The position numbers and the translations under genes are program-made. 64,000 nt of DNA from Planococcus citri (Eukaryota; Arthropoda; Insecta; Hemiptera; Pseudococcidae): contig NC_088679.1 in assembly GCF_950023065.1 (NCBI RefSeq), positions 78,182,001 to 78,246,000 of the forward strand, given 5' to 3'. The notes beneath the pieces were generated by a model that saw only the letters and a program-made list of their open reading frames with translations, did no database searches and was not told where the DNA came from. Below, piece by piece: positions 13,601-25,600 of this stretch. Within the stretch, counting starts at the first letter, position 1. Each line of letters starts with the position of its first letter.

Positions 13601-16600
13601 ATACTTTTCTTACATTTTTGGAGAGTAAGGTCCAAAGTTCCAAAAATTTGAAACAGTGACCAAGGTGTATATTTTTTTTTTTGAGGGGAGGGGGGGGGAG
13701 GAGAAGGGACTGTAAAAGAAATGAAAATCATCTTCCAGCATTCAAAAATGTGATGAAAAAAAGGATGAAAAACTTTAAAAAACCGCACACTTTGAAAATA
13801 ATTTGAAACATTTTGGGTTAACCAATCACGTATTTTTGGAACCACTGAATGCAGTATTTTTTTATTCTTTTAGATTTTTCATACTTTTCAAATTTTTGAA
13901 AAGTAAGATTTTAAATTTCACAATTTTCAAAAACTATCCAAGATCAATATTTTACTTTTTTGGTGGGAGGAGGGGGGGGGGGCTATTTTAATATTAATAA
14001 AAACCATCCAATAGTCTTCAAAAATATAAAATGAGAAAAGTCAAAAACCGAAAATCCCAAAAATTTGATACACTTGTCCCTTAAGTTAATCAAACATGTA
14101 TGTTTAGAACCACCGAACGCAGTTTTTCAAGTTTTTCGACAATCTGACGACCGAAACAAGGTTTTCATTTGTTTTTAACCCGAAGCTAATTTTTTAAAAA
14201 ACTTGAAAATTATTTGAAATTAAAATTTTGAAGCTAAAAATCTTATCCTTCAAATGAATTGGAAGTCTGGAATTTTTTGCAAGTTCATTTAAAGCCATTT
14301 GGCCAGCATTGAGCCCCCCCTCGAAAATTTGGAAAAATGAAAAAAGAAACATCGAAACATATTATACAGAATTTCATTTTTTTCCCCAGCTGATCTAAAG
14401 AGAAATTTCAACATATTTTAATGAATCGAATCATAGGAGTAATTTTTTTGAAATTTATAAATTTGAACTCGTCGTCGGGAAGAAAGTTTTCCCAAAATCA
14501 TGCGCGATATCGTATCCCCCTTCCATTAAACAAAATAAAATTTAAAAAATCACAATTCAAAAATCACTTCTAAAAAAAAAAAAAAAAATGTAAGTAATCT
14601 GATCATTTAAAAGATTTTTTACAATTTTTGAATAAATTCAAAACCAAAATAAACATTTAGAAAAAAGTTCTAATAAGGGGGAGGTAAGTACATAATGCTC
14701 ATTTAATCCATCAAGGTCATTTTTCGTCACTACTTTTTTTATCAGTGGTCCTAGAAATCTTTTACATCGAATGTAAGTATCATCTTTACAAAATTTTTTC
14801 TTTTTCAGTGATTCCAAAATTTTTTTAATATCAAATGAACCATTTTTTCAAAATTTAGGTTCATTATTTTAAAAAAAAGACACAATGAGGAAAAATCGGA
14901 TCTCTTGATTTCCGTTGAGTCAAAATTGCTACATATTTTTTTTTTAACTTGAAATTGACATGAAAAAATTTTCATGATTTTTAAAAAAATGTAATTTATG
15001 CAATTTTTTCAAATCAACGTTTAATCGAAAAAGGGCAGTAAAATTCGAAAAAAAAATCAATATACTTCTTCACCGAGACATTTTGCTCACCATATTAGCA
15101 TCAAAATTGGGACGTAAAATACCTCTTCTCTTAATGATAACTTTTAGAAACACGATACGAGTAACGTGTAATTTTCACAAATTATCACTTCCAAAAATAT
15201 ACACGTCCTTATGGAAAATTCCCTACCATCTCCACCTCCACCCCCCCCCCCCACCCTACCTAACCACGTGCGAAAACTTAGCCACAAAACTTGGCCAATA
15301 AAAGAAAAAAATCCCAATACATTTGGGTATTCGTACCGGTTCAAGTTCTTGTCTTTCGATGAGTCTTCGGAACCTCAATGCGATATTCACAACCATAGCT
15401 GCTCTGGCAGCTTGCACATGAGTAGTTTTCAAAGAAATAGCGTCGATTCCGTAAAAATTAGAGTTAACAATCAACGGCGATCTGCCTCTCAAATAAACAT
15501 ACTCTTCCCACCAATCTGATACGTAATTCGTGGCAAACCTGCATCGCAAAATCCAACCATTAAAATACGCACTAGTATAATCGGATTAAATATTTATTAA
15601 ATCTCTTCGAGAGGTGTATAGGTAAATATTTACCATGATTTAAGTATCAAGTATCTTTGTAATTTGACGGCGATACCGTTTTCGAAATCGCGAGCCATTT
15701 GTCTCATTTTATCGTAATTTTCATCATCTAATAATGGCCGGACACTGCGCAAATACTGCAAAAAAGAAAAAAAAATGTCAACAATTAGTTCAAGATTGGC
15801 GAATTTATTTTACGTGTTAGTCGAATAAACGAATAGATAGACTATTCTACTACCCTTTGCATTGTATCGTGAACTGGAGGAAGGGGTAATCTCGGCAAGG
15901 AGCCTTGGTAACTGTACAATAACGGTTTCGTCGTACCGGAAAATAATTTCACGCCTACAGCCCATAGTCTAGTTGCTAACGATACTTTATTATTTTTCGT
16001 TCTCGTTTCGAACATCCAACCTGAAAAAAAAATACATTTTAGGATCAAGATTCGATAATTTAAGGAATTTTTCAACTATAAGTTTAATCATCCTAGTGCC
16101 CTAATATGTTCGATCGACGGTTATGATTTATAAATAAAGCTGTACATAATATCCGGCGACACACACGAGGCGTCTAAAGTTCTACCAACTGTTGTAATCA
16201 TACATCACAGCTCATCGTCAGCTTGTTTTAATTACTCGATATTGCATTACGAGTATACCTCTACCTATATAACGGTCGCACATCAGACGAATATATCGAC
16301 TAAAAATGTAATTACACGTCGACGAATTGTTACATAACGACTGATAAGAGGCGATTTGATAATCGGAAATCAGCCAGTCTCGCTTCTCACCTTTGTACAT
16401 GAGCAGTAATTTCAATATGTAGCGGATGGTGTAGATAAATAACAGCCAAACGACTAATCCCAATAATAAGCACGTCATAAAATGCCAAAATATCGTCGGC
16501 CTGAAACAAAAAATTCAACGTTTTTTAATTCATTTATTTTATACGTACGGTCAAATATTCGAAATATTCATACAGCTATATGTACGTCTATATTAATACC

Positions 16601-19600
16601 TACAGTATACGTTCTCATGTGAGCGAATAAAACGTCATTGTGCAATACGAAATATACGAATACAATAATATAAAGCGTTACAATTGGCTACCTACGTAAT
16701 TAGGACACGTACGAGTGATTGTGATGTTGCAAAAAATAAAATAAAAATCATTCCAAAAATTCTCATTGTTTTTTTAAATGTGTTGTGATTGTTCTTTGAT
16801 AATATGAGAAAAAAGATTTTTTATTTTAAAAAAAAAGATCAATGACTAGTACCTTTTATTTTTCAATTTTTCGTGATTCAAATTGCAGAATAGGTAACAA
16901 TTTGAAGCTAGAAAATTAAAAGAAAAAAATATAACAATTTTTTTCACCAATTACTCAATTTGTAATTTTATAAATTAAAAAAAAAAAAAAACTGCACACA
17001 AATAAAATTATTTGAAATTTTAAAACTAAAAAAATAACTCGTTTAAGGAAATATTAAAAAAAAAAAAATTAATCAAAATAATCTATAACTAAGAAAAAAA
17101 TGAAAAAATAAATACAAAAAATTTCCACACAATAAAAAAATTACACTAAACCAATTTTTAAAACCATTCTAAACACAATTCCCCAAGCAAATTATGAAAA
17201 AATCACGAAAAACTACCTCAATATCGTACAAAAAACACGAAAATCAGCTCGAAAAAAATTCGTATCGAGGTGAAAAATTTTTTTAAATGATGAACCAACA
17301 CCAACAACCCCATATCGTCGATAAAAAATTTAAAAAAATTAGAAAAAAATCTGCCCCCAGGGAGAATTGAACTCCCGACCCCTGGTTTACAAGACCAGTG
17401 CTCTAACCACTGAGCTATGGAGGCAACCAACTTTTTAGAGGCGAAATAACACATGATAACGCAAGACGGTCGTCGCTGTAACGTTTCATACCAGTTCGCG
17501 ATCGTCTCGAAACCGCTAAAATGCTCGGAATTTCATATTTATGGTATTAAAATTATATTAAACGAGGTATTGGTTATTTTAAAATGTAATGGTTCAAGAG
17601 TGTCGAAATTTTGATCGCTTGGAAGACAAAAAATAGGCAATAGAGAATAGAGAGCTGTCTAAGACAATGAAATCTTCGAAGTTCGAAGCCTAAGGAATTA
17701 CTAAATAAAATACCTAATTGTAATAATTACCTACATATTTATTTGGTTTTGGTTTTTGTACTTGAACATATTATTTTATTTTATTTTTTGATATAAGTAA
17801 TAATAAAACAGCTGAGATGATTTTTTTCTCCTTTTTTCATGGATTTATTTCAAAAGTTGATCAATTTTTATTGATTTTTTAAATTTTATTTGATCGACTC
17901 GTAAACTTCAACTGGGTAAAAAAATGGTTTTTTTTTGTTTTAAATCATCATTATCATTTTTTTAAAACTAAAATAATAGAATAATGGAATCTTTTCAAAA
18001 TTAAAAAATAAATTAAAATAATTTTTGATGCACAGAGTTTTACAAAAAGTTTATCAATGATTCATTTTTTTAAAAAAATCATGTTTCAGTTTCCTACGTA
18101 AAAATTAGCTAGACTTAGGCTAGAATAGAAAATAAAATAAATCATAATCTATATGAAAAAATAAGTTTTAAAAGAATTGAAAAAAAAATTGTCGAAGTGC
18201 CTGACTTTGAAGATTTTTAATCGAAAAAAATCATATAAAAAAATCAGTGAAAGTAAAATACAACTCGTCTAAAATAAATAGGTAAATAAATCCAAGAAAA
18301 ACGTAAGAAAAAATCATTTCGACTGTTTTATTACCAGAAAAAAGTAAGCTGTAGGTTCAAGACTAAAAATCAAACAAGTAAATAGTCTGGGAAGGTGTTC
18401 AAAAAATCATAGAACATGTTTAAAATCAAAAAAAAAAATCATTCCTCGCATTAAAAAGTACTAGAAAAACCAAACAAAAACTTGAAAAAATGAACAATTT
18501 CAATTCAATTATGTATACTAGTACTTTAAAAATTATACGATTCGAATTTTTAAAAATAAAAAAAATAAATAAAACTGGCACAAGAAAGCCCTTATGCAGT
18601 CACATGCTTGGACTTGAATAGTTTTCGAATGAAAATTTAAATAATATCATTAGGTATGATAGTTCAATTTGGTGAAAAAAATTGAAAAATTTGAGCTCGA
18701 GAGCTAAGGTTTTTGTATAGTAATCCAAGTACCAATAATACATATTGTAGTAGAATTTTATTTTTTCTGCCATTTTCAGGCAATTTTTCGATACAAATGA
18801 ACAAAATATACCTAGTACCTACTTTGGGGAGTGAGGAAGAAAATACAATTTTTTCAAAATTGCGAAAAGTTCGATTTAAACAGCTATAGAATTGCAAATT
18901 GTATTTTTTTAGCCATATTTCAACTCATCTGTCGTTTGGACAAGCCTCATTTTAAAGTTTTTCGCCATTTTTGGCAATTTTTTCAAACGAATTGACCTTC
19001 AAAACGCACCTTTGAATTTGCTCGTTTCGAAATATGGTCCTAAAATAGTTGAAATTTTTTTCAGCAGACAAAGGTGTTCATTTCAGCGAAGAGCAATAAA
19101 TTTGCAATTTGATAATCGATTTTTATTTTTTTCACAATTTTCCTTGAAAACTTGAAGCCTAAAAATGCTCTTCTGATAACTCATATCGAAAAAAGACCAA
19201 TATAGAATTATTTTAAAGGGCAAAAAAACTACTTATATGAAGTTTTAAACCACTCGGTAAAATTTCTGGACTTCTAAATAAGTAAGTAAAAAAAATACTG
19301 AGTTTTTTGATTTTTGCTTTAAATGCCTCAAAAACAAAGCCTCCTCGAAAAAATCAATAACTCTTTTCACAGATAGAAAATTTTATACAGTACAATTTCA
19401 CTTCCAAAAATTTGGTCTCAATTCACAAAACAACATAATTTACAATTAATTTTCTCACAATTTTTTTGTTACAATTTTTCAAAATTTTCTTGAAAAAATA
19501 TCAAAAAAAGACCTCAAAATGAAATTTTTAAAGGACAATTTAAGGGTCATTCCATGTCAACTCAACCAAAAAAAGGCGATTTTGAAAGTCATGTCTTTCA

Positions 19601-22600
19601 ATTTCGCTCAATTTTTTTTTACAATATCTACCCACCCAGTAAGTAAGAAAGCCGCAATCAGTTTGGTCCCAGCCCCCTCAGGGGGTGGGTGGGGGGGCTT
19701 CCATTATTTTCACATTGTCTCGAGGTACTCAACTTCAGCAGCCCATTCCTCCAAAACTATGATACTTTGATCAAACCTGATTTCATAGTTCGAAAGGGCA
19801 TTAAATTTTAAACTTTTAAAGCATTTTGAAAATTTCAAAAGTTGAAAGTTGAACTTTCAAATTGAAAGTTCAACTTTCAAAATGACGCTGTAAGTGGGAG
19901 CTACCATTCAAAATTTTGAAAAAATGTCCATAGATGTACATTTTGATACTTTTTCGAAATATTTAGGTTTCGAGATGGCACTCGTTGACGGAGGGGGAGC
20001 GCCTCCACCCCTCAATTTTGGGTGAAACTTTCATAAGAAAATCTGAGGCATGTGATATATCGAATTCTATGTTTTCGGCGACGCTGAACACGAATATGAC
20101 GTCAGATTTTTGATTGGACCCCATCCCCGGCCCCCAGCACCTCCTCAAAGGGGGTAAAAGTTCAAAAAAGCGTTTTGTTCGTGTGACACATGGAATAGTA
20201 TGTTTTTGGTGACGCTGAACACGAATATGACGTCAGATTTGTGATTGGACCCGTCCACGGCCCCCAGCACCTCCCCAAAGGGGATGACCCCCCAAAAAAA
20301 TGGTTACATTCATGTGACACATGAAATAGTATGTTTTCGATATCGCTGAACACGAATACTGCCTTAGTTTTTCGAATCGACTTCACCCATGGCCCCCAGA
20401 ACCTCCCCCAATAGGTAAAAGTCCAAAAAAATTGTTGGGGGCCGTGGATGAGCTCCAATCACAAATCTGACGTCATATTCGTGTTCAGCGTCACCAAAAA
20501 CATACTATTCCATGTGTCACACGAACAAAACGCTTTTTTGAACTTTTACCCCCTTTGAGGAGGTGCTGGGGGCCGGGGATGGGGTCCAATCAAAAATCTG
20601 ACGTCATATTCGGGTTCAGCGTTGCCAAAAACATACAATTCGATATATCACATGCCACAGCTTTTCTTTTGAAAGTTTCGCCCAAAATTGGTGGTGGGGG
20701 TGCTCCCCCTCCGTCAACGAGTACCATCTCGAAACCTAAATATTTCGAAAAAGTATCAAAATGTTCATCTATGGAAATTTTTTCAAAATTGTAAACGGTA
20801 GCTCCCACTTACAGCGCCATTTTGAAATTTGAACTTTCAAATTGAGAGTTCAACTTTCAACTTTTGAAAATTTCAAAATACTTGAAAAGTTCAAAATTCA
20901 ATGCCCTTTCAAACTGTGAAATCAGTTTTGATCAAAGTATCATAGTTTTGGAGGAATGGGCTGCTGAAGTTGAGTACCTCGAGACAATGTGAAAATAATG
21001 GAAGCCCCCCACCCACCCCCTGAGGGGGCTGGGACCAAACTGATTGCGGCTTTCTTACTTACTGGGTGGGTAGATATTGTAAAGAAAATTTGAGCAAAAT
21101 CGAAGGAAATGACCCAAAAACGTTGGTTGAGTTGACATGGAATGACCCAAAAATAAACCAAGTACCTAGGTACTTATAAAGGTTTAAATCACTCGATAAA
21201 ATTTCTGTACCTTTTTTCTGCAAAATTGTCCAAGAAAGCTCTATTCGAATAGGTTCAAAAAATTGTATGACCTTGAATTTTACATCGTAGGTTTCCCTAG
21301 AGGTCATCTTGATGTGAGATACTCTTAGAGACCAATTCGCAAGGCATGAATAAAATCCAGATCTAATTCCATAACTTTTGCTCGAAATTTCTCAAAAACA
21401 AAGCCTTATCGAAAATTTTTTACAAGCAGGAGATTTTATACAGAACAATTTTACTCCTCTTCTTTTTTTTCGCAAAAGCTTTAGTTTTTCTCAAAAATCG
21501 ATTTTCGCAGTGAAAAAAATTATGTAGAACCGAATCAATTTTTTTTTACAAAATTTAATCAATTTTGTTGGAATATCTCAAAAACACAACCTCCTCAACA
21601 AAAAAAATAATAACACTCCAATTATACAAAATTTTATGCTCTACGATTTCGTTCCTCTTCATTTTTCTCGTGAAATCCTCTCTTTTAAAAAAAAATCGAT
21701 TTTTGAATGTTCGTAGAACCAAAATTTAGGAATTACTCGTAAGAAGAGTAAGTAAAATGATAGCCCTACTTCAGATTTTGAAACTACATAATTAAATTAG
21801 TGAAAGTTGGCACCTATGATTTGACTCTCCCACCCCCCCCCCCCCTCCACCCATAACATTTTTACATATTTATTTCATCTCCCCAACTTCTCTCAAGTCG
21901 AAAGGAAAATATCGCAATGGGCCAATTTTTTTCAAAAATTACACATAATTTAGTTATCATCAAAGGTCACTTTAAAATTTTGGAAAATTTTTTTCAATTT
22001 TTTTTGGTGCAAAAAAACACATTTTTAGCTTCTCAACGATATCTCTGGAGCATCGATATTACAGTAATGGATACACAGCATGTAGAGAGGCGGGTGGGAA
22101 ATGCCGTGCTAGCGAAGTTCACAGGGGAAAGGGGCGATGAGTTGATGGTTATTGATGCGCATCCTTCTGCGCAAGTGTAAAATAGTGATAAAAACATCGT
22201 GATTGAAAACAGATAACATTTTCAACAGATTGTAATTTCAAAATGACTATAATTTCAAGTGTTTTCGTTGAAATATAATTTGTATATGTAAATAATTTTG
22301 AATAAATCGAACTTGAGACTTTAATTATTGCAATGAAGTTCTATTAGTACCATTTATGAAGTTCCACTGTTTGTAATCGCCATCATCGATGGTAATTGCC
22401 GATCAGAAACAACATTATTGTCATCAGATAAGTATTTAAGATTCTTCAGTTTTATTATTAATTGCAAAAAGAACTAGTTTACTTTGTGATATATTCTTTT
22501 TTTCAGGTTTCAATTAATGAATACGTAGGTCTACGAAGGATTTCAGCGATAATTTCAATTATTTTGATAAGTAAGAGTATAATAATTTATTTGATTTTAC

Positions 22601-25600
22601 ATTAGCGAGCTATTGATTCTTGAAAAGAATCAGTTTAGTAAACTTTTGTCGCACTGACGTACTTGAATCGTCGTTAATTTGCTCGAATTCGTGATGCTTT
22701 CTTAACGTTACATACTTATTTACAATATTATTTTTTAGTTTGTTGCAATGATCGTTGTTATCACACCCGATGTTAAAATATTGCATTAAAGCCGTTTGTT
22801 TTACAGATTCATCAAATGACATTTTGAAAATTCCATTTACGTTATTCCGAAAAGCTATCTCTGTGGAGAGACACAATTGCATTACATTCTCCGATGGATG
22901 TACCAGACGACCTTTTGATTTCCGTGAAGTTAAAGTATTCGGCGAAGGATTCTTGTTTACGAGAGACAGGTTGCAATTTCCACAGTCATTTTTGTTCAAA
23001 ATACTCTTGATAACAAAACCGGCAATATGAGGCACAATTATTTTGACAGCCTTAACGATTCGTGAATCAATTTCGTCCTCAAAGTCTTGATATACAGTTA
23101 CTAGTTCATTTTCTTCATGGTCACTGATATCTGAAGAATAATCATTCATATCCGCATCTGATGTATATGCTGCCAATTCGTCATCGGAGGTATCGAATTC
23201 TAACAATGATGTGTTTGCAGGTTTGTGAGAAGGCCCAGCAACTGCAGGGTCACGAGAAGGTCCAGCAATTGCAAGTTCGTGAGAAAGCTGAACAACTGCA
23301 GGTTCACGAGAAGGCAAAACTGCTGGTGTTTCATTGCATGGAGTAATTTTTTTCTTTTTTCGGCGACTGGAAGCACTTAAAATAGGAACGTCGTCTTTTT
23401 CACAATTTGCACGATTTGAGCTTTCAATTTCATGTCGAACAAGTAGTTGCCGATAAGCGCCTTTGAACTGTAATGCATCGGGATTGTTATTCCAGCCATT
23501 CTTTCTTCTTACTGCCGAAAAAAAGTTTTCTAAATGATCTTGACTAAGTTTGAACGATAAAAGGTAATCTTGTTTGTGGTCAGGTAACGTTTTTAAAGCT
23601 TCATAAATTTTAAACAAGTTCTCCAAGCAAATAACCAGCCCTAGAAATCCAGTTTTCCTACTACATGTCATAACGGATGTGCCTTGGCTGGTTTTCAAGC
23701 TGATAATGTACTGTTTCAGCTCCTCAGCTTTGGATTTCTTCGTTATTAGATTCTCATCGTTGATTTCAGTTTTCAGGGGTTTGCAGAACTTGTTTTTAAA
23801 ATTGTTTTTTTCTCTGCAGTTTAATAAATCGAAGGTTTCATCAAATTTTTTGCAAAATTCAGCAGTAGGTGAGCTTCCTTGAAATTCTTCAAATCCCTCA
23901 CTTTTTAGATGCTCCAAGCTGTCGTGAACGGATTCACTCAATACTTGAGTAGCCAGTTTTACTTTCATCTTCGTATTTGAAAAATCAATGTGTTTTTTTC
24001 TAATTTTGTTTCCGAAATGCAGCCCTGAAGCTGTTTGCAATTGGTACAGCAAAGGAACGAATTTCCAGCAAATATCTTCACCCTTGTTGTTTTTCAACGG
24101 ACCATATTCGGCAAATGCATTTCGGATGTTTTTTATATTGTGGCTCGGATCTGGATACACGTACACAGGTTTTTTAGTGACTGGATGAGGAAAATATGGC
24201 TTGAATTGAGGCGTGCCGTGTTTGAAATTTGCTCCCAATTCTTCACACATGGTGAAATTGACATACGCACCATCAAAAGTAACACTCATTACATGAGTGT
24301 TGGCGTCATGCAACATTTCTAGACACATGTTGAGGAGATGTGCGCGTTCTTTTCCAGTCATGCCATCAATAAGGAAGTACCCTACAGGTACCTTGAATTT
24401 CGTTTTTAAAGACACGACCATGAACACTAATGCATTTTTAGCTTTAGGAATATCTTCAGTATCCGCATCGATCACCATATTACTTCCCAAATTGACGGCT
24501 CCAAATACAACGCCATCGTTACCCATACCAACACGTTGGCGAATACTCATTTCATCTATGACAAGATTGACTGGTAAGGGAGCTTTTATATGATCGGATC
24601 GATTTTTCAATGCATCAAAAGCTTCCTGGGTGAAGCCTGGTTCTCCATTAACAACTCGTAACCATGCTTGAATAGTGGATTCTGCGGGTAGCATATTTTT
24701 CCATGCCTTTCTAACGAATGCGTATCCTTTTGTGCTGTAGAAATATAATGTAACTGCAAACTGGCGTATGTTTTCATCGTATTTCAGCGGCTTCTTACTT
24801 GTGAGGCAAGCGTCTACAAGAGTTCTTACATTTTCCGGTACAGTGGACTGAAAAGGACAAAATATTGTGTTGTAGCATAATTTTATGTTGCTTGCCTAAA
24901 TGCCTACGTAGGTGCAGGGTGTTCATTTGAATCAACTAATGTACAGTATTGTGCAAATTATTGTGAAAAATAACAACCAAAATCTCAACAAATCAAAAAT
25001 TTTTGTATTTGAACATGTTTTTTACAGTAATTTAATTTTAAAATTTAATTTTCCATTTTCTATCAAAAAAATGAACCAAGTTGAGCCAAGTAAGGGCAAG
25101 ATTTTTCAAAAATTTAAATTACGTGAAAAAAGTTGTCGAATTTTGCAATTTTAATAACGGATTCTTACTAATTCGAGATCGCTGATTTCGAATATGACTT
25201 TAGTTTTGTGATCGGACTCGTATTTGGCGAAATGGTTGCAGTTTCTCAACGAAGCAGCACTCCACGACACAAATGGACACCAGATTCGGGCTCGGCGACC
25301 TCAAATTAGTCAAAAACGACCCTTTACACAATTTTTTTTGAAAATCAAAAAAATTCCAAAAAAATGCAATTTATTAATGCACTTTTTTGAGCAAAAAAAC
25401 TTTTTCTCGCGAATCGAACTGAAATTTGGGCTACAGGTTCTTTTTAGGACGACGAATTCATTTTCGGTGTCAGATTGTTTTAACAACGCTTCCTTATACT
25501 GAAAATATATGGCGTTTTTTGACCAATTTGAGCACGCTGAATTCAAAAATGACGTTTGTTCTGCTATTGAAATCACTCAAAATAATGTCTTGGTATCTGA

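Noticed and set aside
13399..13845. 148-codon minus-strand open frame
   Set aside because: It covers units of the 270-bp tandem array and translates G/C runs into proline stretches.
19963..20794. Mirrored open frames starting MRRCWGPGMGS
   Set aside because: The frames are inverted copies inside a palindromic element with no known domain.
22755..24593. Plus-strand open frames over the transposase catalytic exon
   Set aside because: They are antisense shadows of a long conserved coding exon.
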